From Mucilaginibacter sp. cycad4 (GTDB lineage: Bacteria > Bacteroidota > Bacteroidia > Sphingobacteriales > Sphingobacteriaceae), in NCBI RefSeq assembly GCF_034263275.1, contig NZ_CP139559.1, positions 1,798,001-1,862,000 of the forward strand: a stretch of 64,000 nucleotides of DNA. Reading direction: 5' to 3'. The position numbers were made by a program, and so were the translations under genes. Each line of letters begins with the position of its first letter. The stretch's first letter is position 1. Below the pieces are notes generated by a model. That model was not told where the DNA came from and made no database searches. It worked only from the letters and a program-made list of their open reading frames with translations. Of the stretch, positions 36,071-44,332 are shown piece after piece.

Positions 36071-36889
36071 ATGATCAAAAAACAATACCTCAAAGAAATA
36101 GCTATATCGGCTACCCAACAAAAAGGCAGTGCCTCAAACAATCAAAAAGAAGTAAGTAAAATTCAAAGCTGGCTTAATCTGTATGCGGTTACCAACCCTT
36201 CGGCAGGTACAGCAACAGGCATTGACGGCAGCTTTGGCCCGGGCACCGAAACAGCAGTTAAAAATTTCCAGAAGGCAAAAAACCTGTCGCAAACCGGCAT
36301 TGTTGACAGCAGCGTTTTCGGCCAGCTATGCCAGCCCATGATAAACGCATTTAAAAGCCCCGTAGCAGGTACCGGCTTAAGGGAATTGGTTGTTAATACG
36401 GCCATTCAGCATTTAAGTAACGCACCATTTGAACTTACTGTTAAGGGGCAAAGTAATTGCGGTCCCTGGGTGCGGGCTTATATGGATAATAATGAAGGAA
36501 CAGAGTGGTTTTGGTGTATGGGGTTTGTACAAACCATCATTGATCAGGCCGCAAGCCAATTAGGAAAAGATTTTCGTACTCTTATGCCGCTAACCTACAG
36601 CTGTGATACTGTAGGAGCTACCGGCATTAATAAAGGCTTGTTAAGCCGTGTTGCAACAGTAAGGGCCAATCCTGCTGTAGTAAGGCCCGGCGACATTTTC
36701 CTGGTTCAGAAAACACCAAACGACTGGGTACATACCGGTATTGTTATTGGCGTACATGGCGACTTATTTGATACCATTGAAGGAAATACCAATACCGATG
36801 GAAGCAGCAACGGCAACGGCGTATACAAACGTGTACGTAATTTTCAAACTTCAAAGCTCGATGTATTTTCGATACAACCTCTTGTTTAA
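36071..36889 (+). CDS. peptidoglycan-binding, CHAP-like amidase protein
   Basis: A 272-residue protein. An N-terminal peptidoglycan-binding domain (about 25-95, with GIDGSFGPGTETAVKNFQKA) is followed by a CHAP/NlpC-like catalytic region. Candidate catalytic residues are Cys in EWFWCMGFVQTII, His in NDWVHTGIVIG and the acidic residue in TIEGNTN. Enzymes of this fold cut cell-wall peptides. No signal peptide or membrane anchor is present, so export would need another route or cell lysis. The gene stands alone, with its own terminator hairpin downstream. Confidence 0.78.
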   Translation: MIKKQYLKEIAISATQQKGSASNNQKEVSKIQSWLNLYAVTNPSAGTATGIDGSFGPGTETAVKNFQKAKNLSQTGIVDSSVFGQLCQPMINAFKSPVAGTGLRELVVNTAIQHLSNAPFELTVKGQSNCGPWVRAYMDNNEGTEWFWCMGFVQTIIDQAASQLGKDFRTLMPLTYSCDTVGATGINKGLLSRVATVRANPAVVRPGDIFLVQKTPNDWVHTGIVIGVHGDLFDTIEGNTNTDGSSNGNGVYKRVRNFQTSKLDVFSIQPLV

Positions 36890-36917
36890 AGCATGTCCTG
36901 CAAATTAATACTCCCGG

Positions 36918-36945
36918 AGCCCCTTTACAGGGGCTTTCTGCTTTA
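36918..36945 (+). terminator. terminator after the CHAP-like gene
   Basis: AGCCCCT and AGGGGCT form a 7-bp stem with a four-base loop, followed by a T-rich stretch (TTCTGCTTT). Confidence 0.65.
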
Positions 36946-36953
36946 AAAAAGTT

Positions 36954-37009
36954 AAAAGCTCAAGGCTGAAAGCCTAATGCTGATTTTTCGCTTTGAGCCT
37001 TCAGCTTTC
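36954..37009. repeat. imperfect inverted repeat of AAAGCTCAAGGCTGAAAGC type
   Basis: AAAGCTCAAGGCTGAAAGC pairs with GCTTTGAGCCTTCAGCTTT with two mismatches across a short loop. The CTTT/AAAG-rich wording is like the repeat found inside prmC. It has no ORF. Confidence 0.5.
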
Positions 37010-37154
37010 CGCTTTAAGCTCGATTAAGTAACAGTTAAATTACAATTGCTTCATAAAAAAATGACCGGATAGCTTTAGCCCTTTCCAAAACTTAGCTAAT
37101 TTGCGGGGCAGTCCGCCGGGGCGTGCTTATCAACCCAATTAACCTGTTTTGAAC

Positions 37155-38486
37155 ATGATCAACCGTAGAAAGTTTATTCAATCCACTGCCGTAGCTGGTA
37201 CAAGTTTCCTGCTTGCACCTCAACTATCAAAAGCGTCCGGATTTTTTAAAGGATCGCCCAACGAAAAAGTGGTATTAGGGATGATGGGCACTAACAGCCG
37301 CGGGCTATATCTTGCCCAAAGTTTTGCCAAATTACCCAATGTGGAGATCGGTTATATCTGCGATGTTGACTCAAACGTGGTTGCTAAAACGATTGATGCC
37401 ATTTACAAACAAACAGGCAAAAAGCCACAGGGCTTAACGGATATCCGCAAAATGCTGGAGATAAAGGATCTTGATGCGGTAGTGGTTGCCCCACCAGATC
37501 ACTGGCATGCCCCTGCAACTATCATGGCCTGTCAGGCCGGTAAACATGTGTATGTAGAAAAGCCTTGCAGTCATAATCCGCACGAGGGGGAAATGGCGGT
37601 TGAAGCAGCAAATAAGTATAAACGATTGGTGCAAATGGGCAGTCAGCGCCGCTCATTCTCTAATGTGCAGGCTATGGTGAAGGAATTACATGATGGGGTA
37701 ATCGGTCGTACTTATTACGCTAAAGGCTGGTATACCAATCATCGCTTAAGCATTGGTAAAGGCAAACAGGTTCCTGTACCTGCCAATTTAAATTATGATT
37801 TGTGGCAGGGCCCGGCGCCAAGAAGGCCTTACCAGGATAACCTGATCCATTATAACTGGCACTGGTTTTGGAACTGGGGAACAGGTGAAGCGCTGAACAA
37901 CGGTACACATGAGCTGGACGTGATCCGCTGGGGCCTTGGTGCCGACTATCCGAACAAGGTAGTATCAACAGGCGGACGCTTCCATTTTAATGATGACTGG
38001 CAAACGCCGGATACACAAAATATCCTTTATAATTTCCCTAACAATACCGCTGCCGAATGGGAGTGCCGCAGCTGTAATGGTTTCGAGATCGAAAAATTAA
38101 GCAGGGGGGTAGTATTTTATGGAGATAAAGGAACCCTGTTTTATGATAGCGGCAACAGCTATCGTGTTTACGATGGTGACAACAAGCTGGTAAAGGAAGT
38201 TAAGGATGATACCAAAGTGGACGGCACCAACAAGGTAAGCCCAACAGAAGCGCTGGATGGCTTCCACATGAAAAACTTTACGGATTCGATAAGGGGAACT
38301 GATAAACTGAACTGCCCGATTGAGATCGGCTTCAAGTCAACCCTGTTACCGCAATTGGGTAATATATCATACCGCGTTGACCGCGTATTGCATATCGATC
38401 CTGATAATGGTCATATTTTAAATGATCCCGAAGCTCAAAAGCTTTGGAGCAGGGAGTATGAAAAGGGTTGGGAGGTGAAGGTGTAA
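37155..38486 (+). CDS. Gfo/Idh/MocA-family oxidoreductase
   Basis: About 443 residues, starting at ATG 37155 (an in-frame TTG lies two codons upstream). The N-terminus NRRKFIQSTAVAGTSFLLAP is a twin-Arg-like signal with RR followed by a hydrophobic run. The NAD(P)-binding domain shows VVLGMMGTNSRG, and the family's EKP block is present (HVYVEKPCSHNP). Members oxidise or reduce sugars and polyols. The next gene, a tandem DUF1080 protein, suggests a shared role in 3-keto-sugar metabolism in the periplasm. The substrate is not known. Confidence 0.9.
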   Translation: MINRRKFIQSTAVAGTSFLLAPQLSKASGFFKGSPNEKVVLGMMGTNSRGLYLAQSFAKLPNVEIGYICDVDSNVVAKTIDAIYKQTGKKPQGLTDIRKMLEIKDLDAVVVAPPDHWHAPATIMACQAGKHVYVEKPCSHNPHEGEMAVEAANKYKRLVQMGSQRRSFSNVQAMVKELHDGVIGRTYYAKGWYTNHRLSIGKGKQVPVPANLNYDLWQGPAPRRPYQDNLIHYNWHWFWNWGTGEALNNGTHELDVIRWGLGADYPNKVVSTGGRFHFNDDWQTPDTQNILYNFPNNTAAEWECRSCNGFEIEKLSRGVVFYGDKGTLFYDSGNSYRVYDGDNKLVKEVKDDTKVDGTNKVSPTEALDGFHMKNFTDSIRGTDKLNCPIEIGFKSTLLPQLGNISYRVDRVLHIDPDNGHILNDPEAQKLWSREYEKGWEVKV

Positions 38487-38580
38487 GCCTCACCCAATCC
38501 TCTCCAGAGGAGAGGGCTTTAAAAGCTCTTAAGTCTCCTCTTCTGTGAGAAATTAGAGGGGCTCGTTTAGTTTAATCAAA
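38487..38580. repeat. intergenic repeat text CCTCTCCAGAGGAGAGG
   Basis: The segment between the oxidoreductase and DUF1080 genes contains CCTCTCCAGAGGAGAGG and a second arm GTCTCCTCTTCTGTGAGA. This wording, like TTCCCCCTTCAGGGGGG at about 40084-40100, is common intergenic filler in Bacteroidota and can form short hairpins. No gene is seen. Confidence 0.35.
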
Positions 38581-38596
38581 CAAGAAAATATCAAAT

Positions 38597-39958
38597 ATGA
38601 AAAAAATAATCTACCCTGCTATTATGCTTTTGGCGTCAACGGCATTCGGGCCTGTAAGTGCGCAAACCAAACTGTTTGATGGTAAAACCCTTAAAGGCTG
38701 GAAAAAACTTGCCGGTAATGCCGATTATAAAATAGAAGACGGAGCCATAGTAGGCACCACTGTACTCAACTCGGGCAATTCATTTTTAGTTACCGAAAAG
38801 GAATACGGTAATTTTATATTAGAGCTGGATGCAAAAATTGAAAGTGAGTTGAGCAATTCGGGCGTTCAAACCCGCAGCCATTATGACCCGGCAGGTAATA
38901 AGGGTAAAGGAAAAGTTTATGGCAGGCAATTTGAAATAGATCCATCATCGCGCAAATGGACTGGTGGTATTTATGACGAAGGCCGTCGCGACTGGCTATA
39001 TCCGCTTGACCTGAACCCAAAGGCCAAAGACGCATTTAAAGTAGGCGAATACAATCACATCAGGATAGAATGTATCGGCAACGAAATGAAAACCTGGATA
39101 AACGGTGTACCTGCCAGTGATGTGGTAGATACTATCGACACCAAAGGTTTTATAGCTTTACAAGTACATGCCGTAAGCGAAGAAAAGCAAGCCGGTAAAA
39201 AGGTGTACTTTAAAAACCTGAACCTGCAAACCAATAATTTAAAACCCAAGCCGTTTCCAAAGGATGTTTATGTGGTTAACCTTACCCCAAACAGCATAAC
39301 TGCTGCTGAAAAAGCAAACGGCTGGAAATTACTATACGATGGCAAAACCAATACAGGCTGGCGCGGTGCAACCCTCAAAGGTTTTCCTGAAAAAGGCTGG
39401 GAATATGCTAACGGTACCATGCACGTGCTGCCATCTGCCGGACAGGAAGAATCTGGCGGCGGTGATATCGTGACCAATGATAATTACAGCGCTTTTGACC
39501 TGTCGTTTGAATTTAAACTTACGCCGGGTGCCAATAGCGGTGTTAAGTATTTTGTCACCCTGTCTGAAGTTACTAAAGGGTCGGCTATTGGCCTGGAGTA
39601 CCAGGTACTTGATGATAAACTGCATCCCGATGCCAAATTAGGCCGTGATGGCGACCGTACTTTAGCTTCATTATATGACCTTATCAAGGCCAATAAACAA
39701 GAACGTTTTGTACATCCGATAGGAGCCTGGAATACCGGCCGTGTGGTGGTATATCCAAACAACCATGTTGAGCATTACTTAAACGGCGTAAAAGTGCTGG
39801 AATACGAACGCGGTTCAAAAGCCTTCCGCGACCTGGTAGCCATTAGCAAGTACACCATCTGGAAAAATTTCGGCGAAGCTGCAGAAGGGCATTTGTTATT
39901 GCAGGATCATGGCAATGAAGTGTTTTTCAGAAGTATCAAGCTTAGGGAGTTGAAATAA
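38597..39958 (+). CDS. exported protein with two DUF1080 (3-keto-sugar hydrolase) domains
   Basis: A 453-residue protein with a signal peptide (about 1-22, ending VSAQ) and two tandem concanavalin-like DUF1080 domains. The first (about 24-212) starts LFDGKTLKGWKKLAG; the second (about 235-450) starts LLYDGKTNTGWRG. Both keep the family's F-x-L-x-x-E/D-x-K strand (FILELDAKIE; FDLSFEFKL) and the G-V-x-x/SGV(K/Q) turn. Recent work links DUF1080 proteins to hydrolysis or lysis of 3-keto-glycosides. With the upstream oxidoreductase it may form such a pathway. The exact reaction is inferred. Confidence 0.88.
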   Translation: MKKIIYPAIMLLASTAFGPVSAQTKLFDGKTLKGWKKLAGNADYKIEDGAIVGTTVLNSGNSFLVTEKEYGNFILELDAKIESELSNSGVQTRSHYDPAGNKGKGKVYGRQFEIDPSSRKWTGGIYDEGRRDWLYPLDLNPKAKDAFKVGEYNHIRIECIGNEMKTWINGVPASDVVDTIDTKGFIALQVHAVSEEKQAGKKVYFKNLNLQTNNLKPKPFPKDVYVVNLTPNSITAAEKANGWKLLYDGKTNTGWRGATLKGFPEKGWEYANGTMHVLPSAGQEESGGGDIVTNDNYSAFDLSFEFKLTPGANSGVKYFVTLSEVTKGSAIGLEYQVLDDKLHPDAKLGRDGDRTLASLYDLIKANKQERFVHPIGAWNTGRVVVYPNNHVEHYLNGVKVLEYERGSKAFRDLVAISKYTIWKNFGEAAEGHLLLQDHGNEVFFRSIKLRELK

Positions 39959-40116
39959 AATAATCTTCTATTGTAGAAACCAGATTTAAGAAGCTTTAAA
40001 CCTTCGTAAGCTGGTTTCTACATTGTCTTCACCTCAAGAGGCGCTGCATGATTTTTCTGGAAGTTTAGTTTCTACCACTATCGTTCCCCCTTCAGGGGGG
40101 TTAGGGGGCATGGGCT

Positions 40117-41145
40117 CTACAATGAACTCCTCAACCTCACTGTAAACGGAACCGCGAAATGTTCATGACAGTTGTTCAATGCAAACTCGGCAGTTTTGCT
40201 GCCCATCAATTTAAAATCGGTTGATATGGTGGTGATGCCGTCAAGAATGATCTCTTTTAGCGCTGTTTCATTGTAGGAAATCACGCCTACATCTTTAGCT
40301 ACTTTTAAATCGGAAGCGATGATCTTTTTAATGAGATCAACCAGGTCATCCTCGGTTAGACTGATATATACCGTATTTTTCTGGATAGTTTCTGTCGATA
40401 GTGTTTCAACAATATCATACTCAAAAGCATACTGCCTGCAAAAATTCAGGAAGCCCTTCATGATCTCTTTAGAGTGATAGGTTTTGCCGGGGAAAATCAG
40501 CTTAAGCGTATGATATTTACTGAGGTTATCCAGCATGCTCTTCAGCGCCTCGTAAACATCCGTAGCAAAGTTTTCATATATCGCTGCAAATTTACCGTTT
40601 ACACCAGGTACCATGTTATCCAGTAAAATCAGCTTGTCTTTAGGTATGGTATTGATGATCTCATGAGCTTTGGTTTCATTATCCAAAAAATGCGGGATAA
40701 TGATGTATTTGGCATAATCGCTCTGGATACTTTCGGCAATGATCTTTTTAAAAAAGTAAAAATCGTTGTTGTAAATATAAAAGTCTATAGCAGCCTGCTC
40801 GCCGATAGTAGCTACAAAGGCATCATAAATGATCTTCTTATGTGCGCTGAGTTTGTTGAATAACAGGAAAATCTTAAGCGGCTTCTGAAAATCGGTATTG
40901 GAAATAAAAAAACCTTTTCCCGGAACGGAACTCACTATGCCTTTCTCCTTCAGTTCCTTATAAACGCGTTCAATGGTATTGCGTGAAGTATCCAGTGCAT
41001 AGCTCAGATCATTGATGGAGGGGAGCATATCATCCTTTACAATCTGCCCGCTTTCAATGGCCCTGATAATGGCGTTGGACAGCTGCAGGTACTTAGGCGT
41101 AATGGAGTATTCGTCGATTGACAGGATCTTTAAATAATTCTTCAC
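40117..41145 (-). CDS. GntR-family regulator with LacI-like ligand domain
   Basis: A 342-residue transcription factor. The N-terminal winged helix-turn-helix (about 12-80) reads PKYLQLSNAIIRAIESGQI, MLPSINDLSYALDTSRNTIE and KGIVSSVPGKGFFI. A periplasmic-binding-protein-like effector domain follows (about 90-340). This architecture is typical of sugar-responsive repressors of the AraR type. It is convergent with the DUF1080 gene, so it may control the Gfo/Idh-DUF1080 pair, but no operator was identified. Confidence 0.85.
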   Translation of the reverse strand: MKNYLKILSIDEYSITPKYLQLSNAIIRAIESGQIVKDDMLPSINDLSYALDTSRNTIERVYKELKEKGIVSSVPGKGFFISNTDFQKPLKIFLLFNKLSAHKKIIYDAFVATIGEQAAIDFYIYNNDFYFFKKIIAESIQSDYAKYIIIPHFLDNETKAHEIINTIPKDKLILLDNMVPGVNGKFAAIYENFATDVYEALKSMLDNLSKYHTLKLIFPGKTYHSKEIMKGFLNFCRQYAFEYDIVETLSTETIQKNTVYISLTEDDLVDLIKKIIASDLKVAKDVGVISYNETALKEIILDGITTISTDFKLMGSKTAEFALNNCHEHFAVPFTVRLRSSL

Positions 41146-41264
41146 AACACAAATGTAATATTTGACAGCACTTTTTTATCATTAGAACCGTGATGCGTTT
41201 GATTTCACGATTGACCTGATTTAACATACGATATCATGAAATCCTGAAATCAAGCGCATCATGG

Positions 41265-42275
41265 TTAAGTTCTCTTCTTAAACGCGTAATACAAATACCC
41301 CAGCGCCGGCAGTATAAACAAACTGCCCACCAACAAACCGATCCCCAGATCATCGATACTGTTACTATTTGCATGTTCGCTAAGTAAGGACATGGAACTG
41401 CCATCCTTAAAAATGACAAACCTCGGGAAGCGCGAAAACCCTACCGATATCAATATCATACACACCTGGAAAGCGGCAAGCACCCTGATCCATTGCCTGT
41501 TGCGGCGGTGTGATATAATCAGGTAAAGTACTGCCAATGAAATGGTTGCGGCAATTACCGCAACTAAGCTTACAGGGTTGCCAAAAATCCAGTTAGCCAG
41601 TTGAACATGCTCAAAATGAGAAGCTAAGAACACCAGTGCGCCACATATCACGGCGGCAATGTTCATGATCTTTGCTTTGCGGATGTAGCGTTTAATTTCG
41701 TCTACATCCTCCGTTTCGCCTACTATGTAAATAGCGGCAAGGAAGCCGCAAAGCGCCACGGTAAAAAAGCCAACGGAGACCGAAAACCAGTTGAACCAGC
41801 TAAAGATGTAAGCATGCAGAAAATCAGTTGCCTTAGGATCAATTTGCCCTGATAAAGCGCTGCCGGCAATAATGCCTAAAAACAAAGGCGTAACAAAACT
41901 TGAATAAACAAATATGTGGGTATAAAATGCCTGTGTTTTTTCGTCCTTAATAGCATCATAATTACGGAACGAAAAGGCAGTGCCCCGGGCAATTACACCA
42001 AGCAGCATCACCAGTAACGGGATATGCAGGTAAATACACATTTCGCTGTAAATAACCGGGAAGCCCACAAACAGTACCACTACAGTAATGATAAGCCACA
42101 TGTGGTTTGCTTCCCAAATAGGGCCGATGGCCTGGTACATGATCTTGCGGGTACGGTGCTTGTTATCTGTAGATGTGAAAAGTTCAATTATACCTGCACC
42201 AAAATCGGCCCCGCCTAATAAAAAGTAGAGGGTGATAGCCGCAAAAAGGAAAAGGATTACAATATATAGCATCAT
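41265..42275 (-). CDS. cydB: cytochrome bd ubiquinol oxidase subunit II
   Basis: A 336-residue membrane subunit with about eight helices. Family blocks are YFLLGGADFGAGIIELFT near the start, GPIWEANHMWLIITVVVLFVGFP and a C-terminal helix region. It pairs with CydA in the high-affinity terminal oxidase of the inner membrane. It begins two bases after cydA ends, so the genes form a leftward operon. No CydX is recognised after it. Confidence 0.94.
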   Translation of the reverse strand: MMLYIVILFLFAAITLYFLLGGADFGAGIIELFTSTDNKHRTRKIMYQAIGPIWEANHMWLIITVVVLFVGFPVIYSEMCIYLHIPLLVMLLGVIARGTAFSFRNYDAIKDEKTQAFYTHIFVYSSFVTPLFLGIIAGSALSGQIDPKATDFLHAYIFSWFNWFSVSVGFFTVALCGFLAAIYIVGETEDVDEIKRYIRKAKIMNIAAVICGALVFLASHFEHVQLANWIFGNPVSLVAVIAATISLAVLYLIISHRRNRQWIRVLAAFQVCMILISVGFSRFPRFVIFKDGSSMSLLSEHANSNSIDDLGIGLLVGSLFILPALGYLYYAFKKRT

Positions 42276-42277
42276 GG

Positions 42278-43594
42278 TCAGGCGGTTTTAGGGTCATACA
42301 ATTCAGGCACCATCTGGATCTGTCTTTTTAGTAAAAATATAACAGCCACACTTAGTGTAAAATAAATAAAGCTGAACAGGTAAAAAGAATATTGGATGCC
42401 GGGCATTGGGGTAACAGCCTCGCTGGTACGCATAACCCCTTGTATTATCCAGGGCTGGCGACCAACCTCGGTAACTGTCCAACCGGCTTCAAGGGCTATA
42501 AAACCCAGCGGAGTAGCCCAAATAAAAGTTTTTAGAAACCAGGCTTTGGAAAGCAGATCCTTCTTTTTCCAGAGCTCGTAGAAATAAATGATCCCTATCA
42601 GCATCATTAAAACGCCTATACCCACCATAATCTGGAAAGCATAATGCGTAACGGCTACCGGTGGCTGGTTTTTAACAGGGATCTTATCCAATCCGTTTAC
42701 CTGCGTTTTAAAGTTGTCGTGCACCAAAAAGCTTAATAAACCGGGAATTTCCAAGCCATAATTTACTTTTTTAGCCGCGGTATCAGGAATACCACCTATA
42801 ACCAATGGTGCGTATTTCTGGGTATGAAAATAAGCTTCCATTGCCGCCAGTTTCGCTGGCTGGCGTTTAGCTGCGTTTTTGGCAGATAGATCACCGCTGA
42901 AAGGTTGCAATATAGCTGCGGCCGCACCGAAAATGATGGCTATTTTAAAAGCCTTAGTATGGAAAGCGATATTCTTTTTACGGTAGATCATGAGTGCATG
43001 TATACCTGCCACAGCAAAACCTGTGGCCGAAAAAGCCGCAATGGTCATGTGCAGCGATTCGGAAAACCAGGCTTTATTAAACATGGCCTTTACAGGATCG
43101 ATATTGATGTACTGGCCGTTCACAAAATCGAACCCGGAGGGGCTGTTCATCCATGAATTGGCTGATACTACCAGGATGCCCGATGCTATACCGCTAAGTC
43201 CAACAATGACCCCGGCTGTCCAATGCACCCAATTGTTCAGCCGGTTCCAACCGTAAAGGAACAGGCCAAGTGCTATCGCTTCGATAAAAAATGCTACACC
43301 TTCAAGCGAAAATGGCATGCCAAAGATAGGTCCGGCGTGTTTCATGAAGCCCGGCCAAAGCAATCCGAGCTCAAATGAAAGCATAGTACCGGATACTGCG
43401 CCGGTAGCAAAAAATATAGCCACGCCCTTGCTCCAGGCAACAGTGATGTTTTTATAAACGGGATCCTGCGTTTTTATCCATTTGAAATGCGATATGGCCA
43501 TAAAAACAGGCATCACCATACCAATACAGGAGTATATGATATGAAAACCTAAGGATAAGGCCATTTGAGATCTGGCCGCTAAAAAATCATCCAT
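42278..43594 (-). CDS. cydA: cytochrome bd ubiquinol oxidase subunit I
   Basis: A 438-residue heme-binding subunit. The N-terminal helix LGFHIIYSCIGMVMPVFM carries the axial heme His. Other family blocks are FFATGAVSGTMLSFELGLLWP, PFSLEGVAFFIEAI and GRQPWIIQG near the C-terminus. It is shorter than proteobacterial CydA, consistent with the short quinol-binding loop of Bacteroidota enzymes. It heads a two-gene operon with cydB and is preceded by a 738-base non-coding region. Confidence 0.95.
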   Translation of the reverse strand: MDDFLAARSQMALSLGFHIIYSCIGMVMPVFMAISHFKWIKTQDPVYKNITVAWSKGVAIFFATGAVSGTMLSFELGLLWPGFMKHAGPIFGMPFSLEGVAFFIEAIALGLFLYGWNRLNNWVHWTAGVIVGLSGIASGILVVSANSWMNSPSGFDFVNGQYINIDPVKAMFNKAWFSESLHMTIAAFSATGFAVAGIHALMIYRKKNIAFHTKAFKIAIIFGAAAAILQPFSGDLSAKNAAKRQPAKLAAMEAYFHTQKYAPLVIGGIPDTAAKKVNYGLEIPGLLSFLVHDNFKTQVNGLDKIPVKNQPPVAVTHYAFQIMVGIGVLMMLIGIIYFYELWKKKDLLSKAWFLKTFIWATPLGFIALEAGWTVTEVGRQPWIIQGVMRTSEAVTPMPGIQYSFYLFSFIYFTLSVAVIFLLKRQIQMVPELYDPKTA

Positions 43595-44332
43595 ACGTGT
43601 TATACTTAAATAATGGTTGAAATTAAAGCTTAATGTAACAAATCTGTAACTAAATGCTTATCGATATTGAATTTAAAATATATTTTTATTGGGAAAAAGT
43701 TGGATTAGTAGTGATTATTTAGTAACAACTTGAGCCGTAAAGCCAATAAGGCAAGTAAACGTTTGGGTTTCATAATTGAATATTGAGGTTTATAAATTGC
43801 GGATGTAGTAAGTGCCGGGGATGTTTTAATGCTACAAAACGCCCGGACAGTGATAAATGATTAAATTGTGATTAATTGTTTTTATTACACATATTTGAGT
43901 GGTTGTTTTCGTTTGACTTTTGCCAGGCCTGTTTCCGTTGTTTATAAAAAAAGCAGATACGCGATGAAATCTTATGAATAATTTATAATGGCTATCCTGT
44001 TATTTTATGCAGCTTTTTTTAATATAAAAGTATTTTTATACCAAAAACAAGGCAAGCAGTTTTTACCATAATTTTACAACGTTTGTCAATGGCGGGCCTG
44101 GCGATATCGTCGCCGCAAACTGGTCGATATGCACTTTTATACAATAATTACCGATACAATTGAACCAGTGTGTTATTTCTTTGAACAAAAGTTTGCCTGT
44201 TTCATCGTCACAAAATGTAAATTTGGATAATGATGTTGTTCGAAAACATCAACCATACCAATTTTAAAACCATAGTTCATCAACAATTTTTTCCTGTGGG
44301 TTACCGCGCCGGAAATTAGTAACCTGTTTGTT
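43595..44332. other. non-coding gap between cydA and the HTCS gene
   Basis: This 738-base AT-rich region separates divergent genes and should carry promoters for both. No ORF with gene-like composition was seen. I could not pick a convincing TAnnTTTG box for either gene, and no RNA gene or repeat is evident. Confidence 0.4.
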
